DNA from: Acidobacteriota bacterium
GTDB taxonomy: Bacteria; Acidobacteriota; Terriglobia; Terriglobales; Acidobacteriaceae
Direction: 5' to 3'
DNA: 64,000 nt
NCBI GenBank assembly: GCA_003225555.1
Contig: QIAM01000065.1
Span: 86,347-150,346, forward strand
The translations under genes were made by a program, and so were the position numbers. Shown piece by piece: positions 1-9,454 of the stretch. Below the pieces are notes generated by a model that did not search any database, was not told the origin of the DNA, and saw nothing but the letters and a program-made list of their open reading frames with translations. Positions within the stretch are counted from its first letter, which is position 1; every line of letters begins with the position of its first letter.

Positions 1-2
1 CC

Positions 3-1673
3 GGATGGGCACCCGGAAGGCAAATTTACTTCGCCATGAAGTTCTCGAAGTCGTTTAGAGAATTTCAAATCGTTTCCGGGGAGGTGCCGCTACAATCAGG
101 GATCCACGAGGCCAAGAGCAAGCGCATTAAATGCTTGATTCGTTACCATACCTCCGCGGGTGAGGTGATCCACGTCAAGACCGGCATCTCTGGCGTAAGT
201 GCCGAAGGAGCTCTCAAGAACTTAGAGACGGAGATTCCAGCGTGGGACTTTGCCAAAGTCCGCCAGGCAGCACGTCAATCATGGCAACGTGAACTCTCCC
301 GAATCCGCATCGAGAGCTCGGACCAGAAGAAAAAAGAAATCTTCTACACCGGGCTGTACCACATGATGCTGGCGCCGACACTGTTCGACGATGTCGACGG
401 CCGGTATCGGGGCATGGATGGCGAGGTTCATCATCTCCCGCCACAGTTGCATAACTACAGCACATTCTCGTTGTGGGATACCTATCGCGCCACGCATCCG
501 CTGTACACGCTCGTTCAAAGCCATCGCGTCCCCGATTTCGTGAATTGCCTGATCCGCATGGCGGAAGAGAGTCCGGCAGGAGCACCGGTCTGGCCCTTGC
601 AGGGAAGAGAAACAGGATGCATGACGGGCTATCACTCGGCGGCCGTAATTGCCGAAGCTTGCGTCAAGAAGTTCCCGAGTCTTGACTTAGCGAAAGCCTA
701 TCCGCTGATGAGAAAGCGCGCCATGATGGACGATTATCGTGGCCTAGGTTATTACCGAAAACTCGGCTACATTCCCGCCGACAAGGAAGAAGAGTCTGTC
801 AGCAAGACGCTCGAGTATGTTTACGACGATTGGGCCGTCGCGCATCTAGCGGATGCGGTGGGAGCGACGGAAGACAGGAAACTCCTGCTCGAACGCTCCA
901 AAAACTATCGCAATGTTTTCGATGCCAAGTCGCGCTTCATACGTTCGCGCCTGGAAAACGGCGAATGGGCTGAGCCCTTCGACCCGAGCGGAATGGGACA
1001 CTCTAAACAGTGGCACGATTACACCGAATCCAATTCCTGGGAGACCACGTTCGGTATCCAACACGACCCGAAGGGGTACATCGAGCTGTTTGGCGGTCGA
1101 GAGGCGTTTCTTCAAAAGCTGGATGAGCTGTTCAACCAAAGGTCCAAACTTCCCGAGGACGCGCCTCCTGACATTGCGGGCCTGGTCGGCCAATATGCGC
1201 ATGGCAACGAACCCTGTCATCACATCGCGTATCTCTATGCTTATGCTGGAGCTCCGTACAAGACGCAAGAGCGAGTGCGTTATCTGCTCGAGGCCATGTA
1301 TGACAATCAGCCGGATGGCTTGGCTGGGAATGAAGATTGTGGCCAGATGTCCGCGTGGTACATCATTAGTGCGCTGGGCTTTTACCCAGTTGATCCAGTG
1401 AGCGGAAACTACGTCTTCGGCGCTCCGTTATTTGATCGCGCGGTCGTAGAGCTGGGTAACGGGAAGAATCTGGTCGTCGAAACAAAGCGGCAATCACCAA
1501 AAGACAAGTACGTTCAATCAATCACTTTCGATGGTAAGACGTATTCGAAGGCATGGTTCCGTCACGCGGACGTCGCGAATGGCGCAACCATTGTGTTCCA
1601 ACTGGGCAACCACCCCAATAAGCAGTTCGGTGCGGAAGAGAGTTCAGCACCGTCATCGTTGAGCTCGCTGTAA
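3..1673 (+). CDS. GH92 family alpha-1,2-mannosidase, 5' end missing
   Basis: The reading frame is already open at base 3 and continues through the ATG at 36, so this is the C-terminal part of a longer protein (GH92 enzymes are usually about 750 residues; about 556 are present). The upstream residues GRQIYFAMKFSKSF fit the end of the GH92 N-terminal beta-sandwich domain. The (alpha/alpha)6 catalytic domain follows, with STFSLWDTYRATHPL, the WETTFGIQHDPKGYIELFGG block, GNEPCHHIAYLYAYAG and GNEDCGQMSAWY, which carries a conserved acidic residue near the calcium/catalytic centre. The family hydrolyses alpha-mannosides, usually as an exported enzyme. The signal peptide, if any, lies outside the window. 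It ends 24 bases before the convergent YihY gene. Confidence 0.9.
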   Translation, partial: GWAPGRQIYFAMKFSKSFREFQIVSGEVPLQSGIHEAKSKRIKCLIRYHTSAGEVIHVKTGISGVSAEGALKNLETEIPAWDFAKVRQAARQSWQRELSRIRIESSDQKKKEIFYTGLYHMMLAPTLFDDVDGRYRGMDGEVHHLPPQLHNYSTFSLWDTYRATHPLYTLVQSHRVPDFVNCLIRMAEESPAGAPVWPLQGRETGCMTGYHSAAVIAEACVKKFPSLDLAKAYPLMRKRAMMDDYRGLGYYRKLGYIPADKEEESVSKTLEYVYDDWAVAHLADAVGATEDRKLLLERSKNYRNVFDAKSRFIRSRLENGEWAEPFDPSGMGHSKQWHDYTESNSWETTFGIQHDPKGYIELFGGREAFLQKLDELFNQRSKLPEDAPPDIAGLVGQYAHGNEPCHHIAYLYAYAGAPYKTQERVRYLLEAMYDNQPDGLAGNEDCGQMSAWYIISALGFYPVDPVSGNYVFGAPLFDRAVVELGNGKNLVVETKRQSPKDKYVQSITFDGKTYSKAWFRHADVANGATIVFQLGNHPNKQFGAEESSAPSSLSSL

Positions 1674-1697
1674 GCCATGATCAGTGTTCAAATTCTG

Positions 1698-2705
1698 TCA
1701 CGCGGCTAGATCGATTTTCGTAATCGGCGGAGGTTCGTGCTTTTCTTCGATCCTACCCTCCTTGCTGATCTTGGCCAGTTCGGCATTAAGCTCCGCTCCC
1801 AGCAGCATGGCGAATCCTGTCCAGTAGAGCCAGATCATGAGCGCAACCGCCGCACCCAGGGTTCCATAGGTTTTGTTGAAGTTTGCGAAATGCCGGAAAT
1901 AAACGCCCAGCACGTAGGAAAGCAGCAGCCAGCAACCTACGGCAAGAACCGTACCTGGCAGGGTCGCCAGGAAACGCTGCTTAACATTGGGAGCAAGAAA
2001 GTACAGGGTTTCCACCGCCAGCAGCGTGAATCCAATCACAACCGACCAATGAATGTATGGCCACAGAAAGACGAATAAGCCCGCGAGATGGACTCTGCCG
2101 GCCAGCCATTCTCCGAATCTGGGTCCCACGATCATCACGGAGAGCGCAACCAGCAGCAGAGCTCCGGTGACGAAGGCTAATCCTATGGCCAGAGGTCGTG
2201 TCTTCCAAAAAGGCCGATCGTCTTCGACATCATAGGCAATATTTAAGGCCTCAATAGCAGCTGAGAACCCGCCCGATGCCGCCCAGAGCGTGCCCAGAAC
2301 ACCTACAGAAAGAAACGCCCCCCGATTCGGGGTTATCACGTCAGCTAAGACTTTGCGGACCAAGCCCATGCTTTCAGCGGGTAAGAAACGCGCCATCATA
2401 CTTAGCGCCTGATTGAAAAGATTGGGAACGGGCAAGTAAGCCACAATGGCTGACAAGAAAATAAGAGCTGGGAAGAACGACAGAACGAAATAGTAAGACA
2501 GCGCTGCAGCCATTTGAAGAGTATGGTTTCGAAGCACGTCGCTGTAGGTTCGCGTCAGGGCCGTCTTGATCCGGTGCAGCACGAACACTTGGATGCCATC
2601 TCGTGCTTTTTGGCATATCAGGAGGAATCTACGGATGGAGACAATGGAACCAGAAAGCGCGGATTTGGTAGGAATTGGCGATTCGCACTCACCGCGCAGT
2701 AACAA
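1698..2705 (-). CDS. YihY/BrkB family inner-membrane protein
   Basis: A 335-residue integral membrane protein. The family signature starts with LQMAAALSYYFVLSFFPALIF, followed by several hydrophobic helices and a C-terminal YWTGFAMLLGAELNAEL, the typical YihY/BrkB end. About six membrane segments can be counted. The family was once called ribonuclease BN by mistake; its true role (possibly transport or envelope integrity) is not settled. The charged, soluble first 55 residues are longer than in many homologues, so the true start may lie further in. It is convergent with the mannosidase and lies downstream of the secreted SH3 pair on the same strand. Confidence 0.85.
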   Translation of the reverse strand: MLLRGECESPIPTKSALSGSIVSIRRFLLICQKARDGIQVFVLHRIKTALTRTYSDVLRNHTLQMAAALSYYFVLSFFPALIFLSAIVAYLPVPNLFNQALSMMARFLPAESMGLVRKVLADVITPNRGAFLSVGVLGTLWAASGGFSAAIEALNIAYDVEDDRPFWKTRPLAIGLAFVTGALLLVALSVMIVGPRFGEWLAGRVHLAGLFVFLWPYIHWSVVIGFTLLAVETLYFLAPNVKQRFLATLPGTVLAVGCWLLLSYVLGVYFRHFANFNKTYGTLGAAVALMIWLYWTGFAMLLGAELNAELAKISKEGRIEEKHEPPPITKIDLAA

Positions 2706-2791
2706 GATACGAGGTCGAGCTTTCGGCTCCTCAGTAGTGGTCAGGGATGCAGGCTGTTCCCGACTACGCTCGTCAAGAAAATTCGTCTCAA

Positions 2792-4099
2792 CTACTGGCT
2801 GCCGGACAAACTCGCCGAACCAAAGGTCTCGGGAGGATCAAAAAAAGATTGATGCCACAGAGCGGCGTCTGACCACTTACCTGCCTTCCATTGCGTGAGA
2901 ACAGCGACCGGAACCGCGATCATCCCTCCATCCGCGGAGTCGAAGATCAGCACAATCCCGGCTAACTCTTGAGCTCTCTTCTCTAAGTCCGCGTAGTTTT
3001 TTTCGAGCAGAGACTTTGCGAATTCGAGCTTCAGCTTCGGGCCCTCGTCCTTCGCAGATTCATCAGTCCTCTGCACCGAAATGAGTTTCACGCTCTTACC
3101 GCGAAGAGGCGCCCAATCGCCGGGAAAGGGAGCCGTCTCCTCCCGAGTCACATGGAAGAGTTCGTCGGCCGCAGGTCTCGGGGCGGACACGGCGTGGGCG
3201 TCGACGACGTCCGGGATGCCGTCGGGCATCTCGAGGCTGTTGCGCCATATCCATCCTCGCGACAGGCCCGATATCCGCACATGAACCCAATTTGCATTGA
3301 AGTTGAGCATTTCAAACTCATCGTGCGCACTGGCGAGAAAGAGAGCCTTGGCGGTCAGGCTGGGCGTCGCGACCACAGGAGTACCCGACTTTTTGACTGC
3401 CACCAGGTTCTTCGGATGTGCCTGGTTCTTGAGAATCTCCTCAAGATTCTTTGCCTCAGCTTGCAGGTCTTTGTCTGTTTCGATGACTTGCTTCTGTAGT
3501 GGAAGTTGCTCTCTTGCCGAAAGACTTTGGCGCAACGACGAAGAAAAGGTGCCCCCGGTTTCGGGCAATTTCGGTGCTGGAGCAGAGGCCCCGGTTTTCT
3601 CCGCGGTCGTGGCCGGTGCGGCTGTCGCAGCCGTCTGATTCCTTGCGGGGGCGCTCACTACCTTTGGCGTGAGCTCATCAGATAGCTGATCCAACAGATC
3701 AGTTTCCAGGCGACCGTTGGAGGTCAGCAAGCGATATCCGGAATGAGAAACCACAGGATCTGCGTACCAGGCTGTGATCTTGGTACTGACCCGTACTACC
3801 GACCCGCCCGAGGGACTCGAGCTCACCTGCACGGTGGACTGGTAATAGGCGCGCTGGTAGCGCTCCAATGAGTGGCCTGCGGGATCAACAAAGCCCTCCA
3901 GCGCGGGAAGCCGTCCGGCGATGGATGCCTGCACTTTTCTGAGAATTTGCTCGACCGCATTCTTGGATTGGGGGAATGTGCGTTCCGAAGCGTTAGAAGT
4001 CTGCGATCGGCTGGACGCGGCGAAGCAGAGAAAGAGAATCAGCACAAAGGCAATCAGGAAGCGCCCTGGACATCGCCCGGAGAGCCTGGATAGCCTCAT
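2792..4099 (-). CDS. secreted SH3-like domain protein
   Basis: 435 residues. The N-terminus is basic, then strongly hydrophobic (FLIAFVLILFLCFAA), a signal peptide or anchor. Residues about 40-135 form a compact unrecognised domain. An Ala/Pro-rich linker and a short charged helix that could be a coiled coil follow. A bacterial SH3-like region lies near residue 260 (ALFLASAHDEFEMLNF, then VHVRISGLSRGWIWRNSLE). The last 100 residues are a separate alpha/beta-looking domain. Its ATG overlaps the TGA of the upstream gene by four bases (ATGA), so the two are translationally coupled. An envelope or peptidoglycan-binding role is an inference from the export signal and the SH3-like fold. No specific family was recognised. 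Confidence 0.7.
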   Translation of the reverse strand: MRLSRLSGRCPGRFLIAFVLILFLCFAASSRSQTSNASERTFPQSKNAVEQILRKVQASIAGRLPALEGFVDPAGHSLERYQRAYYQSTVQVSSSPSGGSVVRVSTKITAWYADPVVSHSGYRLLTSNGRLETDLLDQLSDELTPKVVSAPARNQTAATAAPATTAEKTGASAPAPKLPETGGTFSSSLRQSLSAREQLPLQKQVIETDKDLQAEAKNLEEILKNQAHPKNLVAVKKSGTPVVATPSLTAKALFLASAHDEFEMLNFNANWVHVRISGLSRGWIWRNSLEMPDGIPDVVDAHAVSAPRPAADELFHVTREETAPFPGDWAPLRGKSVKLISVQRTDESAKDEGPKLKLEFAKSLLEKNYADLEKRAQELAGIVLIFDSADGGMIAVPVAVLTQWKAGKWSDAALWHQSFFDPPETFGSASLSGSQ

Positions 4100-5019
4100 G
4101 GTAACTGCTCCAACTGGTCGCGGGAAATCCAGCCGTGCTGTCCGTCGTGAGTTTCGATTCCGTACCAGTAGGGCGTAGAAATCAGAATCAGCACCTCGGT
4201 CCCCGGCGGAAGAGAACGGAGTGTGCTCGCCGTGCTGAATGGCGAGGCCTTGAGCGGTGCGCCCGGTGACTTCACTAACCGTTCGACCTGTCGGCGAAGA
4301 TTCTGCAGGTGCTGCTCTGGAGATTCTTCAGCCTTTGGAGCGACAGGAGGTTGCTGAGAGTCCTCGGGCGAACGCTCTTCGCCACGCACAGGAGGTTGAA
4401 GCACCGTAGGGAGTGAAGGGTCGTCTTTGCTGAGCAGTTTCCGGCTGACAAGTTGCTGGCGCGATTGAGCCGCCTCCGCCGCCTCCTGCTTGATCAATTC
4501 CATCGCTTCCAGATGATCGTGGATGTCTTTGTATTCGGCGCCCTCGACAGAGCCATTCGAAGCGTGCACGGTGTGGCGAAACTCCTCGACGAAAACAGCG
4601 TCAATGCGCAGGACTGAATTTTTTTCGCCCTGACCCTGCACTACGTAACGTACGGCCAGTGTTCCGAGATCGCCACCATCTTTGAAGTTGCGGGGATCCA
4701 GCGCGTGGGTCCGTATCTTATAGAAAACTTTGCCGCCTTCGGTCCATGCGGGAAACGCTCGGGTGGAGGTAGCCTCGTTAGCTCCCGCGACGTATTCGTC
4801 CTTGTTGTATTCCTTGGTACCTCGAATGATGGTGTTCTTAACTACTTCATCCACGGCTTGGGCGACTTCGGCTTCAGGCATCGGTACATTCACGCTCAGT
4901 CCTGCGCCGTAATGCATGCCGTCCTTTTCTCGGCCTTCTGCGGGCAGGTGTCCGAACCCGAGGGCAACAACTCCCGCCAACAGGAATAAGGAAACGGCAT
5001 GGTTTCGGACGCCGAGCAA
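4096..5019 (-). CDS. secreted protein with C-terminal SH3-like domain
   Basis: About 307 residues if translation begins at the TTG at 5019, which puts a clean signal peptide (NHAVSLFLLAGVVALGFG) at the N-terminus. An in-frame ATG at 5139 would add 40 hydrophilic, His/Arg-rich residues before it and looks less likely. The N-terminal domain (about residues 40-150) is unrecognised. The middle is Gln/Glu/Pro-rich. The last 50 residues, with SLPPGTEVLILISTPYWYGI and HGWISRDQLEQLP, are a bacterial SH3-like domain. It forms a two-gene unit with the next gene, which also carries an SH3-like domain, suggesting paired envelope proteins. Confidence 0.65.
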   Translation of the reverse strand: MLGVRNHAVSLFLLAGVVALGFGHLPAEGREKDGMHYGAGLSVNVPMPEAEVAQAVDEVVKNTIIRGTKEYNKDEYVAGANEATSTRAFPAWTEGGKVFYKIRTHALDPRNFKDGGDLGTLAVRYVVQGQGEKNSVLRIDAVFVEEFRHTVHASNGSVEGAEYKDIHDHLEAMELIKQEAAEAAQSRQQLVSRKLLSKDDPSLPTVLQPPVRGEERSPEDSQQPPVAPKAEESPEQHLQNLRRQVERLVKSPGAPLKASPFSTASTLRSLPPGTEVLILISTPYWYGIETHDGQHGWISRDQLEQLP

Positions 5020-5464
5020 GGGCCGATGTCCCGCCGTCCGGTGCCGTATTGAGCTATGTCGGTGAAGGGCCGTATGCCCGATCAATCGCGATCTCCCGCC
5101 GCAGAGATTCTCATACTCCGCCGCTAGCGACCCTGTCAACCTCGACGAGGGGGCGTGTATCTGTGGAAAATGGGCGAAATACCGGGGAAAAGAGCAGAAA
5201 TACGCAGAGGGACAAGCAAGAATGTAAAAACATTGTCAATAATTTGTCTTAAACCTCTTGAATTCGGTTTGCAGCCCATAGTACGATTCGTCCCCGGTAA
5301 GGTGGTCGGACCTGATGCTGGATTGTAAAGCTACGTTTCAGGTTCTTGACTCGGGGGAGCAGTCTTCTCGCTCGGGCGCTTCCGGCTTACCCGATTCTCG
5401 CCGTTTGTAGCTGTGGGAACATCCTTAAGTCCGACAAAACACGTTGAGTTGGAAGGAGTGCGGC
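5020..5464. other. intergenic region between divergent genes
   Basis: About 445 bases separate the secreted SH3 gene (minus strand) from the respiratory operon (plus strand), so both promoters should lie here. An AT-rich patch around 5220-5265 carries a consensus-like TTGACA on the minus strand (5239-5234), but no good -10 box at the right distance. A strong ribosome-binding site GGAAGGAG lies at 5450-5457. No RNA gene, repeat or short conserved reading frame was recognised. Confidence 0.4.
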
Positions 5465-6871
5465 ATGCGTATGGGTACGCGATCTCGCCTTTGCCAGCAG
5501 TTGTCGTTTGCAGCGTCTCTCCTGACTTTTGCTCTGATAACGGTTTTCCTGGTCCTCAGTACGAGTCAGCCCGCCAATGCCCTACCTCCCTTCGCCCGAA
5601 AATATGGCTTGCGTTGTTCAGCCTGTCATGAGTCGTGGCCGATGCTCAATTATTTCGGCCAGAAGTTCAAAGACAACGGCTACCAGCTGATGAACGATAG
5701 GGATGCGCCGATCTGGCAGAATCCATCGTACTGGCCTATTACTCTGCGCATGACTCCGTCATGGAGGCGGGAGAGCGCAAACAAAGTGGCGGTAGACAGC
5801 GCTCCGACCGGCGAACAGCGACTAACCACCAGCGGCTTCAACCTTAGCGGATTGGACATTCTCACCGGCGGCACACTGGAGAAGAACATTACCTTCCTTC
5901 TGGTTCCATCCGCCGATGAGTTTGGTGCCTTCCACTTCGAGTCGGCCAATGTACGGTTCGACAACCTATTCCACAGTCCTTGGCTGAACCTTAAGATGGG
6001 AAAATTCGAGCTGGACAGCTTCATTTCTGAGAAGCGGACCCTGACACTTTCGAGCAGCGGCGGCGGCTATCAGCTCTTCCACTTTATCCCGGTAGGTGAC
6101 GGAAACATTTTCGGACAACTCGGCGATAACCAACTCGGCGTCGAATGGATGGGGCACTCCGACAACGATCGGACCCGCCTTTCCGCAGCGCTGATCAGTT
6201 CTACCGACGGCAATGTTGACGTGCCTTACGGCCAGAACTCGTACAGCGTGTTCTTTGCCGGCAGTCAGGCCTTTGGCGCGGGCAAGCTTGGAGTCCAGCG
6301 CATCGGTGGATACGCCATGTTCGGACAGGCCCCGACAACTTACCTGACCAGCGCTGGAATACCCATTCCAGGCTCCGGACTGGGTAACAAGACTTATAGC
6401 CGCGTGGGCTTCGAAGGGCTGTTCTACCTCGGCAGCCACCTCGACTTTCAAGTCTTTACGCAACACGGTTCCGATAGCGCCTGGTTCGGCGCATGTTTTG
6501 GAGACATCATCACAGGGACCTGCGACCCCGCCAACAACAACACTACGGGAGTACTGCCTCCTGGAACTCGCAACCCCACCTGGAACGGCGCTTTCGTGGA
6601 GACTCACTTCGTCTGGAACCCACAATTCACGATCTTCCAACGCTCTGAGTGGGTCCGAATGTCACAACAAGCTATTCCCGGCACTCCATCTAACCTTGGC
6701 AACATTGACAACTACGTCTTCGGCTACCGTTACAACCCGTTCATGACGAGCAGGGCGGGCTTCGCGCTCCACAATGAGTATTCCTGGATCCGACAGCGTG
6801 GCACTTCACCCGTGACCTTCACAGACCTGAGCACCAACAGCCTGATGCTTGGATTTGACTTTGACTTCTAG
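5465..6871 (+). CDS. outer-membrane porin-like protein with N-terminal c-type haem site (Cyc2-like)
   Basis: 468 residues from the ATG at 5465, chosen because GGAAGGAG lies eight bases before it. The N-terminus is a signal sequence (hydrophobic about 15-35, AxA-type end near PANA). Next come PPFARKYGL and one haem-attachment site, RCSACH (Cys51, Cys54, His55), then PMLNYFGQKFKDNGYQL. The remaining 380 residues alternate polar and hydrophobic residues rich in Gly, Tyr and Phe and end in GFDFDF, as expected of an outer-membrane beta-barrel with a terminal Phe. A short haem domain fused to a barrel of this total length is the architecture of Cyc2, the outer-membrane iron oxidase. It heads an operon of cytochrome c, cupredoxin and cytochrome oxidase genes. 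The Cyc2 assignment is inference; a generic porin-cytochrome is the alternative. Confidence 0.7.
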   Translation: MRMGTRSRLCQQLSFAASLLTFALITVFLVLSTSQPANALPPFARKYGLRCSACHESWPMLNYFGQKFKDNGYQLMNDRDAPIWQNPSYWPITLRMTPSWRRESANKVAVDSAPTGEQRLTTSGFNLSGLDILTGGTLEKNITFLLVPSADEFGAFHFESANVRFDNLFHSPWLNLKMGKFELDSFISEKRTLTLSSSGGGYQLFHFIPVGDGNIFGQLGDNQLGVEWMGHSDNDRTRLSAALISSTDGNVDVPYGQNSYSVFFAGSQAFGAGKLGVQRIGGYAMFGQAPTTYLTSAGIPIPGSGLGNKTYSRVGFEGLFYLGSHLDFQVFTQHGSDSAWFGACFGDIITGTCDPANNNTTGVLPPGTRNPTWNGAFVETHFVWNPQFTIFQRSEWVRMSQQAIPGTPSNLGNIDNYVFGYRYNPFMTSRAGFALHNEYSWIRQRGTSPVTFTDLSTNSLMLGFDFDF

Positions 6872-6883
6872 AGAGGGATAGAG

Positions 6884-7750
6884 ATGCGGACGAGATTGCA
6901 GAAGTGGTCGCTCTTACTGGGCGCAGCTGCGGTTTTGGCGCTCCCACCGGCTTCCTGCGCACAACTCACCCAGTACGACCTGGAGTCGCGCATCGGCATG
7001 GAAAGCCACATCGGAAGTATTACCGGTCACGCCAAGGATGCCAAGACCGCCTATCGCCGCTACTGCACCGGTTGTCATGGTGACTTAGGCGACGGAAATG
7101 GCGAAAACTTTCCCTGGGTTGACCCCAAGCCCCGGGACTTCCAATTGGGCATATTTAAGTGCCGCTCCACACCCACGGGAACTTTGCCGACCGACCAGGA
7201 TCTCTTCGACACCATCGCTCGCGGCCTCGACCGTTCCAACATGCCGCAATGGAGTACCTTCACAAAAGAGGAACGCGCAGACCTTGTAGCCTGGGTTAAG
7301 CACTTTTCTCCGCGCTGGGTAAACGAAAAACCGGGAACGCCGATTGAGATTCCGCCCGAGCCAGAGATCACACCCGAGCGCATCAAAGCCGGGCGCGATG
7401 TCTACGCCCGGGTGCAATGCTGGAAGTGCCACGGCGTGCTGGGTCAGGCCAACGGGCCGTCAGCCGCGACCCTCACGGATGATCTCAGCCGTCCGATCGC
7501 GGCCTACAACTTCACCGAGGGATCCCGGCCAAAATGCGGCGACACCGATCGCGATATTTACAGGGTTTTCATGACCGGCCTGGATGGTACTCCGATGCCG
7601 TCGTTTGCCGACAACATCAAGCCCGATGAGGCATGGGATCTCGTTTTCTATCTGCGAACCCTTATGTCTCAGCCCAGCAAAGCAAAAACGATGGCAAAAC
7701 AACTTGGCCTGAAGCCGGTTGATCCCAATGCCCCAGCCGGGCAACAGTAA
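6884..7750 (+). CDS. periplasmic dihaem cytochrome c
   Basis: 288 residues with a signal peptide (hydrophobic 9-24). It has two c-type haem domains: CTGCHG (61-66) with likely axial Met in NMPQWS, and CWKCHG (179-184) with GTPMPSF. The layout resembles cytochrome c4-type or alcohol dehydrogenase-associated dihaem cytochromes, which shuttle electrons in the periplasm. It begins 12 bases after the Cyc2-like gene and precedes a cupredoxin and the oxidase subunits, so it is the natural electron donor to subunit II. In the Acidithiobacillus rus operon the same slot is held by the dihaem Cyc1. The family call is firm; the partner assignment is inferred from position. Confidence 0.88.
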   Translation: MRTRLQKWSLLLGAAAVLALPPASCAQLTQYDLESRIGMESHIGSITGHAKDAKTAYRRYCTGCHGDLGDGNGENFPWVDPKPRDFQLGIFKCRSTPTGTLPTDQDLFDTIARGLDRSNMPQWSTFTKEERADLVAWVKHFSPRWVNEKPGTPIEIPPEPEITPERIKAGRDVYARVQCWKCHGVLGQANGPSAATLTDDLSRPIAAYNFTEGSRPKCGDTDRDIYRVFMTGLDGTPMPSFADNIKPDEAWDLVFYLRTLMSQPSKAKTMAKQLGLKPVDPNAPAGQQ

Positions 7751-7768
7751 CATTTCAAGGAGATTTCG

Positions 7769-8512
7769 ATGAGGAAGGAATCCAGTTTCGCGGCCGTGCT
7801 GTCGGCCGTCGTTCTAGTGTGCAGTGGCGCCTTGATCCTGAACCAAAAGGTCAGCGCCGCTGGAGAAGGAAAGATTAGCGGTACGGTCAGGCTTGACGGC
7901 CCGGCTCCCCACATGAAGGGCATCGAGATGTCAAAGGATCCCTACTGCGCCAAGGCCCATGCCAACGAGCCCGCCCACCTGGAACAAGTGGTAGTTGGTT
8001 CGAACGGTGGATTACAGAATGTCGTTCTCTACATCACTGAAGGCTTGCCAGCCAGCGCGCTCGCCGAGGCGCCGAAGGAAGTCCTGGTATTCGATCAAAA
8101 GAACTGTATGTATACGCCCCATGTGTTGGCAATGGATGCGGGTCAGACATTCAAGGTGACGAGCAGTGATCAAACCACCCACAACATTCATCCGCTGCCC
8201 AATCCGATGACCGGCAATATTCCCTGGAATCAGTCCCAGCCACCGGGAGCGGCGCCGATCGAGAAGAGCTGGAAAGCTCCGGAAGTGATCCCCGTAAAGT
8301 GCAACATCCATCCCTGGATGAATGGCTGGCACGTCGTGGTCAAGGGGCCGTACGCAGTGACCGACGGGAGTGGCAATTACAGCATCAACAACGTGCCTCC
8401 CGGAAACTATGCGGTGACCGCCTGGCAAGAACTCTACGGTACTCAAACGCAAAAGGTGACGGTCGCGGCGGGTAAGGCGGGAACGGCCGACTTCACCTTT
8501 AAGGCGAAGTAA
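7769..8512 (+). CDS. exported cupredoxin-like protein with carboxypeptidase-regulatory domain
   Basis: 247 residues with a signal peptide (about 1-31). The central part has a likely type-1 copper site: His138 or His141 in TTHNIHPLP, then Cys178, His181 and Met184 in KCNIHPWMNGW. The last 70 residues (GPYAVTDGSGNYSINNVPPG onward) form a carboxypeptidase-regulatory-like beta-sandwich. A blue-copper protein between a dihaem cytochrome and the oxidase suggests an electron carrier, in the role rusticyanin has in iron oxidisers. It is preceded by AAGGAG and lies 18 bases after the cytochrome gene. An alternative is a copper-binding structural protein without electron transfer. Confidence 0.75.
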   Translation: MRKESSFAAVLSAVVLVCSGALILNQKVSAAGEGKISGTVRLDGPAPHMKGIEMSKDPYCAKAHANEPAHLEQVVVGSNGGLQNVVLYITEGLPASALAEAPKEVLVFDQKNCMYTPHVLAMDAGQTFKVTSSDQTTHNIHPLPNPMTGNIPWNQSQPPGAAPIEKSWKAPEVIPVKCNIHPWMNGWHVVVKGPYAVTDGSGNYSINNVPPGNYAVTAWQELYGTQTQKVTVAAGKAGTADFTFKAK

Positions 8513-8600
8513 GAAATGGAATCGGTCGGAGAGCGCCGCGTGACACCAGCCTGCGGCGCCCTTTTCTCAGTAATCTGACGGAGCCGGAGGGCGAAGCACC

Positions 8601-9404
8601 ATGGCGAAGTTCTTTGCGATCACCATCCTCGTAATCGCGATCCTCTCCGCGATTCCCATCCTGCGGCACACGTGGTGGATGGCAGAAGATATCTCGACCC
8701 ACGGTGCGCCGATTGACGAGCAGATGTCAGAAACGATGGCGGAGGCAGGAATTTCGTTCCTGGCTTCCCAATTCATCCTCGCGTTTTTTATCTGGAAGTT
8801 TTCCAATCCGCGCCCCGGTGAGAAGATCAAGAATTTCCCCGGAGGCGCCAAAGCTATGGTCTGGGCCGCTGTTCTGTTGGTGGGAACGGAAGTTCTGGCA
8901 CTGGGTGTTTTCGGGGCAAAGGCCTGGGCGAACGTCTATTTCACTCCACCCTCATCGAGCGCCATGCCGGTCCAGGTTCAATCGGGACAATTCGCCTTTT
9001 ACTTCCGCTATCCCGGCCCGGATGGAAAGTTTGCCCCCATCCATCCGGAACTCATCAGCGAATCGACCCAGAACTTCTATGGGTTGGACACGAACAACGA
9101 TCCGGACGCGAAAGACGACATCGTTACTGCGGAAATGGCGATCCCGGTGAACCGGGAGATCCATTTGCTCATGCACTCAAAAGATGTGGGACACTCATTC
9201 TTTGTTCCGGAGCTAAGGGTGCAGCAGGATTTCGTCCCCGGCTTGGACCTGTCTTTGCATTTCACGGCCACCAAGGTTGGCAGGTACGAGATCGTATGCA
9301 CTCAGCTTTGCGGTCTCGGCCATTACAACATGAAGGCCTACCTTTCGGTGTTGTCCCAGCAGGACTTTGACGATTGGATGAAGAAGGAAGCGGCAATGCA
9401 GTAA
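8601..9404 (+). CDS. coxB: cytochrome c oxidase subunit II
   Basis: 267 residues. One N-terminal membrane helix, a second near 50-70 and a third near 92-115 precede the periplasmic CuA domain. CuA ligands are visible: His198 in DVGHSFFVPEL and the loop Cys233, Cys237, His241, Met244 (CTQLCGLGHYNM). No cytochrome c domain is fused at the C-terminus, so electrons must come from a separate donor, presumably the upstream cytochrome or cupredoxin. It is preceded by GGAG-rich sequence and separated from the cupredoxin by 88 bases. Confidence 0.95.
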   Translation: MAKFFAITILVIAILSAIPILRHTWWMAEDISTHGAPIDEQMSETMAEAGISFLASQFILAFFIWKFSNPRPGEKIKNFPGGAKAMVWAAVLLVGTEVLALGVFGAKAWANVYFTPPSSSAMPVQVQSGQFAFYFRYPGPDGKFAPIHPELISESTQNFYGLDTNNDPDAKDDIVTAEMAIPVNREIHLLMHSKDVGHSFFVPELRVQQDFVPGLDLSLHFTATKVGRYEIVCTQLCGLGHYNMKAYLSVLSQQDFDDWMKKEAAMQ

Positions 9405-9454
9405 GGAAATGCCGGTCGCCAAGGTGGCGGCGGAAAGATCTCTTGAGGTGACCA

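Noticed and set aside
5234..5239. TTGACA box on the minus strand upstream of the SH3 pair
   Set aside because: No -10-like hexamer lies 16-18 bases away, so it is not reported as a promoter.
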